Assembly (NCBI RefSeq): GCF_902459745.1
Contig: NZ_CABPSJ010000002.1
Coordinates: forward strand, 682,001-746,000
From: Pandoraea communis
Lineage (GTDB): Bacteria; Pseudomonadota; Gammaproteobacteria; Burkholderiales; Burkholderiaceae
DNA: 64,000 nt
Direction: 5' to 3'
Shown here: in pieces, positions 54,816 to 61,820 of the stretch
Layout of the letters: every line of letters begins with the position of its first letter
How positions within the stretch are numbered: position 1 is the stretch's first letter
Position numbers and translations under genes: made by a program
The notes under the pieces: model-generated
Database searches by the model: none
What the model was told of the DNA's origin: nothing
What the model saw: only the letters and a program-made list of their open reading frames with translations

Positions 54816-55061
54816 ATGGACGAGAGCCGCCGCATTAAACAACTTGAAGGTCAGGTCAACGCACTTGCCCATGCTTGGCTCACTCTTGTCGCGGCTCTAG
54901 AGACGCAGGATGGCTTTGACGCATCGAGTCTCCAAGCGTCTCTGCGGGAGCGACGCTGGCCGCAGAATCACACAGTGAACACGGAAGCACGGCCGACTCT
55001 GGCATGGCTTTGCGAGCAACTGGATGAGGCACGCGCGGCTCGCCTATCAACGGAGCGTTAA
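54816..55061 (+). CDS. Small phage protein encoded opposite to the early operon, 81 residues
   Basis: The protein starts MDESRRIKQLEGQVNALAHA and is mostly helical; the first half could form a coiled coil. No family is recognised. It lies on the plus strand, between two leftward early genes, with its own candidate promoter and an AGGA box. It may be expressed in the lysogen. Confidence 0.65.
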   Translation: MDESRRIKQLEGQVNALAHAWLTLVAALETQDGFDASSLQASLRERRWPQNHTVNTEARPTLAWLCEQLDEARAARLSTER

Positions 55062-55094
55062 ACGGAAAGCCGAAACGGTCGTACATGGCCGGTC

Positions 55095-55334
55095 TCACGC
55101 GGCACGGCGATGCAGGGGCGCGAGCGCCTTCGCAGGGTCGCTGCAGATTTCACCGGCCTTGAGGCCGAGCTTGATAGCGATCTCGTGGGCTTGACCTCGG
55201 ACGCACTTTTTGCGGCCGCCCAACACCTCGAAAACCAGATTCGGGGAAAAGCGGTTGGCGATGGCCCATTGGGTGATCGAGATGCCTTTGGATTGAAGCT
55301 CGGAACGGGCTTCATCAGCAGTACGTAGTTTCAT
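55095..55334 (-). CDS. Cro/Ner-like early regulator
   Basis: The 79-residue protein has an HTH-like core (SITQWAIANRFSPNLVFEVL, about residues 19-38, followed by GGRKKCVRG). It lies directly downstream of the early promoter that faces the repressor, the place of Ner or Cro in other phages. AAGGAG is 6 bp before the ATG at 55334. Direct DNA binding is inferred. Confidence 0.8.
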   Translation of the reverse strand: MKLRTADEARSELQSKGISITQWAIANRFSPNLVFEVLGGRKKCVRGQAHEIAIKLGLKAGEICSDPAKALAPLHRRAA

Positions 55335-55414
55335 GGCAGGCTCCTTGCGAGGGGCGGCCGGCACTTTGCAGAGTGCCGATTAAGTTGCCGTTCGTGGTTG
55401 GACGGTGTGAGTGA

Positions 55415-55443
55415 ATTATTGTGAAGATAACTTCACAAGTCAA
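55415..55443 (-). promoter_or_regulatory. Prophage early promoter with operator in its spacer
   Basis: On the minus strand TTGACT (-35, 55443-55438), a 17-bp spacer (55437-55421), and AATAAT (-10, 55420-55415) form a strong sigma-70 promoter reading into the Cro-like gene. The palindrome TTGTGAAGATAACTTCACAA (55419-55438) fills the spacer and overlaps both boxes, so a bound repressor would block polymerase. Confidence 0.88.
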
Positions 55444-55467
55444 GTCATTTTTTGGGGTGTTTTCTTC

Positions 55468-55917
55468 ATGATTGGCAATCGACTAAAGGAGGAGCGGAAA
55501 CGCTTGGGGTTAAACCAGGAAGGGTTCGCGAGCTTGGCGAGCGTTTCGAGACGCGCCTATGCAGAATGGGAGGCCGGCAACACGTTTCCCACGGCTCAGC
55601 AACTTGGTGCGTTTGCGTCGGCAGGCGCAGACATTCAGTACATCGTGACCGGGGAGCGTCGCGGCGGTGGGATTGGAGAGGCGGCAGTCCATCAGGCCGT
55701 GCTCGATGCGGTCGAACTGCTGTCCTTGGACAACAAATTGGATGCACAGCAGCTGGCTAAGGCCGTCGTGAAACTGTGCGGCAAGCCTGCGACGATATCT
55801 GACCCACAGCAGGGGGCCAGGTATGAGGGCTCAATGCAGGTATTTCACCAAGCTCCGACGGGGGACATCGCTGGCCGAGACATCGTGAATAACGGCAAGG
55901 GGCGGAAAGGTAAGTAA
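55468..55917 (+). CDS. CI-like prophage repressor with a C-terminal AGRDIVN motif
   Basis: The 149-residue protein has an N-terminal XRE HTH (RLKEERKRLGLNQEGFASLA, then SVSRRAYAEWEAGNTFPTA, residues 5-43). A middle helical part follows, and the C terminus is GDIAGRDIVN (132-141) plus a basic tail. There is no Ser-Lys LexA-type protease domain, so induction must differ from lambda CI. The ATG at 55468 is chosen because an upstream GTG lies inside the operator. It overlaps the next gene by one base (TAATG). Confidence 0.88.
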   Translation: MIGNRLKEERKRLGLNQEGFASLASVSRRAYAEWEAGNTFPTAQQLGAFASAGADIQYIVTGERRGGGIGEAAVHQAVLDAVELLSLDNKLDAQQLAKAVVKLCGKPATISDPQQGARYEGSMQVFHQAPTGDIAGRDIVNNGKGRKGK

Positions 55918-56801
55918 TGACACAAGAATTTCATGGCCAGGTCGGGGAAGTTGCGGGGCGTGACATCGTCAATCACCACCACGCGAAGGGGCGACCGCTA
56001 ACAAAGGATGAACGTCGCTCCTTAAACAACTACGTCAAACAACTCGAGGACGAGTACGGTGAGTCGGGGAAGCAAACTTGGACATCGATTCACCGAATTC
56101 TGGGGAACGACAATATTGAGGAGATGAGCATTGAGCAGCTCAAGCCCACCGAGGCCATCCTCCAGCTTCTGCTATCGAACGCTCAACTCAAACGTCAGGC
56201 TGCCTCGGCGGGAAACGATCCAGACCTGACCACCAAACTTAGGCTTTTGGCGGACCAACTTTCCTCTGCCATCGCGGAGAGAGACGATTTAAAGACTAAG
56301 CTCGTCCAATACCATCAGGCGTACACCAGCCTCGAAAAGCGATTCAAAAGCCAGGCGCGCGATTTGGAGGCGTCTGAGAGCAAGTATTCCCGCCTGATGG
56401 AGGCCGCTGACGAAGTCTCACTGATAAATGAGCGGAACAAGGCAGCGGTTAGCGACTTGGCTAATGTGAGACATAGTGCGCGTCGCCTTCGGATTTGGGC
56501 GCTGCTCGCTCTAACTGTTGCAGCCGCAGGTGGGTACGGGACATATGCGTTTCGGCAGCAAGCAATTGCTGCAAGGTCCGCACTAAATGGCTGCTCGTTC
56601 GGCGGCAAGCCTTACTCCCTTGGCAGCATCATCGACAACCCTCAAGCGCCAGACATTCAGTGCGTCTCGATGGGAAATGGACGCCGTCCCGAGTGGCAGC
56701 CACTCGCATCGACGGAAGCAGCGAAGTCGGCGTCACAACGTAAGTCCTCAACGATTGTGCGTAAGCCGAAGAGCGGGCCACAATGGTCGGCGCCCGATTA
56801 G
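55917..56801 (+). CDS. Single-pass membrane protein with an N-terminal AGRDIVN motif and DUF1496-like tail
   Basis: This 294-residue protein starts with FHGQVGEVAGRDIVNHHH, closely matching the repressor C terminus. Next comes a helical segment (about residues 29-92) like those of phage ORF6C/Rha-type proteins, a long coiled coil (about 100-185), and one membrane helix (RIWALLALTVAAAGGYGTYAF, about 190-210). The C-terminal part (CSFGGKPYSLGS, then IQCVSMG) resembles DUF1496 and has two cysteines. The N terminus should be cytoplasmic. It is coupled to the repressor gene. The function is unknown. Confidence 0.75.
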   Translation: MTQEFHGQVGEVAGRDIVNHHHAKGRPLTKDERRSLNNYVKQLEDEYGESGKQTWTSIHRILGNDNIEEMSIEQLKPTEAILQLLLSNAQLKRQAASAGNDPDLTTKLRLLADQLSSAIAERDDLKTKLVQYHQAYTSLEKRFKSQARDLEASESKYSRLMEAADEVSLINERNKAAVSDLANVRHSARRLRIWALLALTVAAAGGYGTYAFRQQAIAARSALNGCSFGGKPYSLGSIIDNPQAPDIQCVSMGNGRRPEWQPLASTEAAKSASQRKSSTIVRKPKSGPQWSAPD

Positions 56802-56860
56802 ATCGACGGGCCGTGCCGTTTCACGCATACATTCAAGTTCAGTCACCACAGCGATAATTT

Positions 56861-57376
56861 ATGAGACCAAAACAAGAATGGACCTTCGGGGCTTCCCTCG
56901 TGGCGATAGGGCTGCTGCTGGCATCTTCCGTGGCCTCTGCTGACACCGAGTCCGTGTATATCGGCATGACGCCCACGGAATTTTCTGAGGGCTTCAACCG
57001 CGCGGCCCAAGTGCTGCGGCTGAAACCCAGAATGCCACGCTGGCCCGCTAGGTCGGGGAATCTTAGCGCGAGCATCGCTCCTGGTATCACGGTGACAGGT
57101 GTCGGTGTGGACGACGGTAACATGATGAGCTCCATCGCGGTATCGTGTCGCTCGGATGCCATGTGTAACGAGGCGATTGTAGCGGCCGCCCTGTCGGCTG
57201 ATCCGGAACTCAGTGTGGAAGAGCTACGCACGTTCATTCAGCGTAGACTGGACGGCGAACTGGCGGAAGGCGTCTACTTCGCAGACGCCGGTCTGGCGTA
57301 TACGGTCCAACCAAACAAGAAAAAAGCGCAACTCGACTTCCGCATCAAGGCGGCACCGGACAGCGAATCGGAGTAG
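56861..57376 (+). CDS. Exported phage accessory protein
   Basis: This 171-residue protein has a Sec signal peptide (hydrophobic ASLVAIGLLLASSVASA, cleaved near residue 28). The mature protein has one cysteine pair (SCRSDAMC) and no recognised family. It follows the membrane protein by 59 bp, between the repressor and lysis genes, where prophages often carry morons. It may be a superinfection-exclusion or host-envelope factor. Confidence 0.7.
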   Translation: MRPKQEWTFGASLVAIGLLLASSVASADTESVYIGMTPTEFSEGFNRAAQVLRLKPRMPRWPARSGNLSASIAPGITVTGVGVDDGNMMSSIAVSCRSDAMCNEAIVAAALSADPELSVEELRTFIQRRLDGELAEGVYFADAGLAYTVQPNKKKAQLDFRIKAAPDSESE

Positions 57377-57443
57377 CGCCCTCGGACAAGGCGCGCGTAT
57401 TGCGATCCAAAGCCTACGGCGCTCTCTAAACCTGATTAAAAGA

Positions 57444-57493
57444 CCCCTCCTGAAATGCCGCCGATCATGGCGGCATATTCATTTCAGGAGGGG
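57444..57493 (+). promoter_or_regulatory. Hairpin that sequesters the holin ribosome-binding site
   Basis: CCCCTCCTGAAAT (57444-57456) and ATTTCAGGAGGGG (57481-57493) form a perfect 13-bp stem. GCCGCC/GGCGGC pairs inside it with a GATCAT loop. The AGGAGG at 57486-57491 lies inside the 3' arm, 5 bp before the holin ATG. No U-run follows, so it looks like a translation switch rather than a terminator. Confidence 0.85.
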
Positions 57494-57496
57494 CAT

Positions 57497-57844
57497 ATGC
57501 CTTTCACAAAACGGTTTCCCCGCATGCTCGGCTGGTTGGCCGCTGCGGTGCTTCTCATCATCGCGATTGCGCTCGTCTCTCCCCAGCAGTTGCCGGTCGC
57601 ACTGTACAAGCTGAGCCTCATCAGTTTGGCGGCCGTGGTTGCGTACTGGCTCGATCGCGGCCTTTTTCCGTACGCTCGTCCCGATGCTTATCTGCAGTTG
57701 GACTGGCGCCACGGTACTGACGAGCCTTGGAACGAGGCGGACTATCCCGTCGTAGACGGCTACCGGCTCGTATTTGCTGCAGCCATGCTGCGCCGCGCCA
57801 CCATCGTCGCAGGTGTCGTGATTGGCGTCGCGCTGGGGCTTTGA
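57497..57844 (+). CDS. Putative holin
   Basis: The 115-residue protein has two hydrophobic helices near the N terminus (LGWLAAAVLLIIAIALVSP, then LISLAAVVAYWLDRG) and a third at the C terminus (ATIVAGVVIGVALGL). It sits directly before the endolysin gene. This fits a phage holin. It has a strong AGGAGG, which is buried in the upstream hairpin. Confidence 0.82.
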   Translation: MPFTKRFPRMLGWLAAAVLLIIAIALVSPQQLPVALYKLSLISLAAVVAYWLDRGLFPYARPDAYLQLDWRHGTDEPWNEADYPVVDGYRLVFAAAMLRRATIVAGVVIGVALGL

Positions 57845-57845
57845 C

Positions 57846-58571
57846 ATGGGCACGCCGCAGATCGTCTGGATTGCCGTGGCGCTGTTCTCACTCAGGGTTT
57901 GCGTAGCCAAACACCGAGAATCCCTGCGTGCACGCGTCAATTTCTGGTTCGCATCCCTTCGATGGGGAGCGTTCGCCGGCCTTCTCTATTGGGGTGGGTT
58001 CTTCGGTCATCCGGCCGCCGCTCAGGTTCCCGCGACGGCAATGCAATATCGCGCCGATCTGACCCGCGCCGCGCGCGCAATCTGGGGCATCGATGCGCCT
58101 GTCGCGACATTTGCTGCGCAGTTGCACCAGGAGAGCGGCTGGCGCCCCAACGCCGTGTCTCACGTCGGTGCCCAGGGCATGGCGCAATTCATGCCGGCGA
58201 CGGCGGCGTGGATCGCTCAAGTCTATCCCGCGCTCGCCGACGGACAGCCGTTCAATCCAGGCTGGAGCCTGCGCGCACTGGTGACCTATGACCACCACCT
58301 GTGGCAGCGTGTGGGCGCCGCAGCGCCATGCGAGCGTATGGCCAAGACGCTTTCCGCCTATAACGGCGGCCTCGGATGGGTCATCCGCGACGAAGCTGCC
58401 GCGCGGCGCGCTGGCAAGGACGCCGGTCAATGGTTTGGCGCCGTCGAGACCGTCAACGCGGGACGATCCGAAGCTAATTGGCGCGAGAACCGTGCGTACC
58501 CGCGTCGGATTCTGCGACTGCTCGAGCCGGTGTACGTCCGGGCTGGCTGGGGCCGTGGGAGCTGCACATGA
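57846..58571 (+). CDS. Phage endolysin with transglycosylase (SLT-like) domain
   Basis: The 241-residue protein has an N-terminal hydrophobic start and a second hydrophobic segment (WGAFAGLLYWGGFFG, about residues 39-53), then a lysozyme-like/SLT fold. LHQESGWRPNAVS carries the catalytic Glu, and GAQGMAQFMPATAAWIAQ and TLSAYNGGLG follow. It would cut peptidoglycan at lysis. The N-terminal membrane part suggests a signal-anchor type. It starts 1 bp after the holin stop. Confidence 0.9.
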   Translation: MGTPQIVWIAVALFSLRVCVAKHRESLRARVNFWFASLRWGAFAGLLYWGGFFGHPAAAQVPATAMQYRADLTRAARAIWGIDAPVATFAAQLHQESGWRPNAVSHVGAQGMAQFMPATAAWIAQVYPALADGQPFNPGWSLRALVTYDHHLWQRVGAAAPCERMAKTLSAYNGGLGWVIRDEAAARRAGKDAGQWFGAVETVNAGRSEANWRENRAYPRRILRLLEPVYVRAGWGRGSCT

Positions 58572-58975
58572 CGCGCGAACGAGTAGCTTTGATCGCCCTG
58601 TGTTTGATGTTGTGCGCGGCTGTGGGTGGCTTCTTCTTCGGCCGCCACGTCGAAGCGAATGCACAGCAAGCCCAGGCAGCCGAAAAGACCATGCAGAACC
58701 TGTCGAGCCTGATCGACGCAAGCCAGCACCTGATCCAGGACAGCCAGGCGGCCAGCCGTGACATGCGCAATGCACTCGCGTTGCGTAACGCCCAGGACCA
58801 GAAATCCACTAAGGAGCTACGCGATGTGCTCTCCAAGACTGCCGGTAGCCGTGCTGGTTGCCGTTTTGACGCTGACAGCATGTACCTCATCCACGCCGCC
58901 CGTGATCGTGCCGCCGCAGCCGCTTCCGGCGGAGTACTCGACGGCGTGCCCGCCGCCGCCAGCTCCGGCAAGTGA
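58568..58975 (+). CDS. Inner-membrane spanin (Rz-like)
   Basis: This 135-residue protein has an N-terminal membrane helix (VALIALCLMLCAAVGGFFFG) and a coiled coil (AQQAQAAEKTMQNLSSLIDA and onward, about residues 30-90), as in i-spanins. It would span the periplasm and join the outer-membrane spanin. It overlaps the endolysin stop (ATGA). The o-spanin gene starts inside it in another frame. Confidence 0.87.
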   Translation: MTRERVALIALCLMLCAAVGGFFFGRHVEANAQQAQAAEKTMQNLSSLIDASQHLIQDSQAASRDMRNALALRNAQDQKSTKELRDVLSKTAGSRAGCRFDADSMYLIHAARDRAAAAASGGVLDGVPAAASSGK

Positions 58976-59081
58976 TGCTGCCGATGACGTGGCCCTCGCA
59001 CTGAAAGCGATGTACGACCTTTATGGCGCCTGCGCGGGGCGATTCATTGACCTGGTCGACTGGGCCACAACGCGCCGATGA
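58824..59081 (+). CDS. Outer-membrane spanin lipoprotein (Rz1-like), nested in Rz
   Basis: The 85-residue protein has a lipobox (LTLTAC, Cys20), a proline-rich stretch (PPVIVPPQPLP), and a helical C terminus. It has AAGGAG 7 bp upstream, starts inside the i-spanin gene in the +1 frame and extends 106 bp past it. Embedded Rz/Rz1 pairs are well known. Confidence 0.88.
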   Translation: MCSPRLPVAVLVAVLTLTACTSSTPPVIVPPQPLPAEYSTACPPPPAPASDAADDVALALKAMYDLYGACAGRFIDLVDWATTRR

Positions 59082-59109
59082 TTTTTCAACAATACGGGGG
59101 AACCTGCGA

Positions 59110-59454
59110 ATGACCGTACAGGTGGAGTTTTGGCAGATGCTTTCGCTGCTCGGGGCGTTCCTGGGCTTCATGTTTGGCGCGGGCAAGATGCTGCTCTCGC
59201 AGATTGAGCGCCGGCAGGCCGAGCGTGACCTGAAGCAGGAAGAACAGATCAAGACGCTGCTCTTCCAACTCAGCAAGGAGGCCGAAACCGTGTCGCGCCT
59301 CGAGCGCGACTTCATGCGATTCCAGGCGGATCTACCGCTGCAGTACGTTCGACGTGAAGACTATGTCCGTGGACAAACGGTAATCGAGGCCAAGCTGGAC
59401 GCGCTCTATAACAAGCTCGAGGTCGTTCAAATGAAGGGAGCAAACCATGGTTGA
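59110..59454 (+). CDS. DUF2730 family phage protein (Mu gp25-like)
   Basis: The 114-residue protein has one N-terminal membrane helix (MLSLLGAFLGFMFGAGKMLL) and a long coiled coil after it. Position between the spanins and the gp26/gp27-like genes matches DUF2730 of Mu-like phages. The function is unknown. It overlaps the next gene by 8 bp. Confidence 0.82.
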   Translation: MTVQVEFWQMLSLLGAFLGFMFGAGKMLLSQIERRQAERDLKQEEQIKTLLFQLSKEAETVSRLERDFMRFQADLPLQYVRREDYVRGQTVIEAKLDALYNKLEVVQMKGANHG

Positions 59455-59758
59455 CCACACGAAAGTCCGACGTGAATCGATGCGCTGGAACCTCATCAGT
59501 ACGTTGGACAAGGCCCGTCCGCACACTAGCAACGAGCAGTTTCTGCTTGAGGTCATGAGAGCTATCTACCCCGATACGACGGCGCTCGAAGTCCGGCGCG
59601 AGCTCGACTATCTGGCCGATCGTCGCCTCGTCGATTTGAACAAGTCGCCTTCGGGCGCGTGGTTCGCCGACCTGACCCGTTACGGCGTCGACATCGCTGA
59701 GTACACCATTGACTGTGCGCCTGGTATCGCACGGCCGGAAAAGTACTGGAGCGAATAA
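59447..59758 (+). CDS. Mu gp26-like protein
   Basis: The 103-residue protein has a winged-helix look: SNEQFLLEVMRAIYPDTTAL, then EVRRELDYLADRRLVDLNKS. The order before DUF3486 and the terminase is the same as in Mu and BcepMu. The role is unknown; a DNA-packaging accessory is possible. It overlaps the next gene by one base. Confidence 0.82.
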   Translation: MVDHTKVRRESMRWNLISTLDKARPHTSNEQFLLEVMRAIYPDTTALEVRRELDYLADRRLVDLNKSPSGAWFADLTRYGVDIAEYTIDCAPGIARPEKYWSE

Positions 59759-60303
59759 TGGCGCGCCGCTCAAGCATTGACGGCCTGCCGGATGACGTGC
59801 GACGTTGGCTGGAGCGCGCCCTCGCGGAAAGCAATTTCAGTGGCTATCAGGCGCTGGAAGAGATCTTGCGGACGAAGGGTTACCAGATCAGCAAGTCGGC
59901 GATTCATCGCCATGGCCAGAAGATCGAACGGCGCTTCGCGGCAATCAAGGCCAGTACGGAGGCAGCGCGATTTCTCACCGAGGGCGCGGCCGATGATCAG
60001 GACGCCCGTTCCGAGGCCGTCATCGCACTGGTGCAAACGGAGTTGTTCGAGAGCATCGTCAATCTGCAGGAGGCCGGAGACGAAGACATAGATCCGGCTG
60101 AGCGGATCGGCCTGTTGTCCAGCGCAGCGAAGAATATCGCCACGCTCGCACGGGCTTCGGTGAATCAGAAGAAGTTCCGCCTGGAGATCCAGGCGCGGGC
60201 CGAGGCTGCCGCCGCGAATGTTGAGAAGATTGCGAAGAAAGGTGGCCTGTCAGCGGAATCGGTTGACGCGTTGCGCCGCGAAATTCTGGGGATCGCCGGA
60301 TGA
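59758..60303 (+). CDS. DUF3486 family protein, putative small terminase subunit (Mu gp27-like)
   Basis: The 181-residue protein begins RSSIDGLPDDVRRWLERALAE, the DUF3486 hallmark, followed by an HTH-like region (KGYQISKSAIHRHGQKIERR). It precedes the large terminase gene with a 4-bp overlap, consistent with the DNA-recognition subunit. Confidence 0.9.
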   Translation: MARRSSIDGLPDDVRRWLERALAESNFSGYQALEEILRTKGYQISKSAIHRHGQKIERRFAAIKASTEAARFLTEGAADDQDARSEAVIALVQTELFESIVNLQEAGDEDIDPAERIGLLSSAAKNIATLARASVNQKKFRLEIQARAEAAAANVEKIAKKGGLSAESVDALRREILGIAG

Positions 60304-61820
60304 ATCCCATTCCTGCCCGCCTTCCCAATACTGCGAGCGCCGACGCGCCGCCGGTGCTGATGGCATATCAGCAACGCTGGGTGGCGGACAAATCGCCTCT
60401 GAAAGTCATCGAGAAGAGCCGCCGCACGGGCCTCACGTGGGGCGAGGCTGCCGACAACGTCCTTACTGCGGCGGCCAATCGATCAGCCGGTGGCCAGAAT
60501 GTGTATTACATCGCGTACAACCAGGACATGACCATCGAGTACATCCAGGCATGCGCGATGTGGGCACGAGCGTTCCATCATGCAGCGTCGGAGATCGAAG
60601 AGGGTTTCTGGGAAGACGATGACGCTGACAAGAACATCAAGACGTTCACGATCCGCTTCCCGGCTTCTGGCTTCCGTATCGTGGCGCTCACCAGCCGGCC
60701 GTCCAACCTGCGCGGCCGCCAGGGCACGATCGTGATCGACGAAGCCGCATTCCATGACCAGTTGGACGAGCTGCTCAAAGCAGCCTTGGCCATGCTGATC
60801 TGGGGCGGCCGCGTTCGCGTCATTTCCACCCACAACGGCACCGATAACCCGTTCAACGAGCTCGTCGAGGACATCCGATCCGGAAAGCGCAAGGGCAAGG
60901 TGCACCGCATCACCTTCAAGGACGCGGTGTCGGATGGACTTTACCGACGCGTATGCCTGCGCCTGGGCAAAGAATGGGCTACATCGGACGAGGCGGCCTG
61001 GATGGCCGACGTCTATGCGTTCTATGGCGATGGCGCTCAGGAAGAACTGGACTGCGTACCAGCCAACTCGGGTGGCGCCTGGTTGTCTCGCGCGTTGATC
61101 GAATCGCGCATGTCTGGAGATACGCCGGTGCTGCGTTGGGAGTGCGCATCAGGGTTCGAAGTACTGCCCGACCACATCCGTGCGGCCGAGTGCCGCGATT
61201 GGTTGGAAGCGCAGATGGCTCCGCTGCTGGGAACGCTACCGCCCGAAGCCATTTCCTTCAACGGCGAGGACTTCGGGCGAACCGGTGATCTGACTGTTCA
61301 TGTGCCGTTGGTTCAAGCGCAGAACCTGGTGCGACGCGTGCCGTTCATCGTCGAGCTACGCAACGTGCCGTTTCGCCAACAGGAGCAAATCGCCTTCTAC
61401 TTGCTTGACCGTTTGCCTCGTTTCACTGGCGGCGCGTTCGACGCGCGCGGTAACGGGCAGTACCTGGCCGAGGTCGCCATGCAGCGCTACGGCGCAAGCC
61501 GGATCCAGCAGGTGATGCTGTCGGAGGGCTGGTATCGCGAGCATATGCCCCCGGTCAAGGCGGCCTTGGAAGACGGCACGCTCGACGGTCTGCCGCGCGA
61601 CACCGACGTGCTGGCGGACTTGCGGGCCGTGCAGGTCGTCAAGGGGGTTCCACGCATTCCAGACACTCGCACGACTGGCGAGGACAAGGGCAAGCGTCAC
61701 GGCGACGCTGCCGTGGCGGTAGCGCTCGCCTATTTCGCCAGTCGCGAGATCAACAACGGGCCGGTGGCGGTGAAATCGCGGCGACGTCGCGCCGGCACCA
61801 AGATCACACAGGGGTATTGA
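60300..61820 (+). CDS. Large terminase subunit (Mu gp28-like)
   Basis: The 506-residue protein has an N-terminal ATPase: Walker A-like KSRRTGLTWG (residues 40-49), Walker B TIVIDEAAF (about 146), and the coupling motif ISTHNG. A C-terminal RNase H-like nuclease follows with acidic residues in SFNGEDFGRTGD and near the DARGNG segment. It packages DNA into proheads. Its 3' end overlaps the portal gene by 4 bp. Confidence 0.95.
   Translation: MNPIPARLPNTASADAPPVLMAYQQRWVADKSPLKVIEKSRRTGLTWGEAADNVLTAAANRSAGGQNVYYIAYNQDMTIEYIQACAMWARAFHHAASEIEEGFWEDDDADKNIKTFTIRFPASGFRIVALTSRPSNLRGRQGTIVIDEAAFHDQLDELLKAALAMLIWGGRVRVISTHNGTDNPFNELVEDIRSGKRKGKVHRITFKDAVSDGLYRRVCLRLGKEWATSDEAAWMADVYAFYGDGAQEELDCVPANSGGAWLSRALIESRMSGDTPVLRWECASGFEVLPDHIRAAECRDWLEAQMAPLLGTLPPEAISFNGEDFGRTGDLTVHVPLVQAQNLVRRVPFIVELRNVPFRQQEQIAFYLLDRLPRFTGGAFDARGNGQYLAEVAMQRYGASRIQQVMLSEGWYREHMPPVKAALEDGTLDGLPRDTDVLADLRAVQVVKGVPRIPDTRTTGEDKGKRHGDAAVAVALAYFASREINNGPVAVKSRRRRAGTKITQGY

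Noticed and set aside
55411-55467. Longer N terminus of the repressor from a GTG at 55411
   Set aside because: It would place the first codons inside the operator and the -10 box of the early promoter; the HTH begins after the ATG at 55468.
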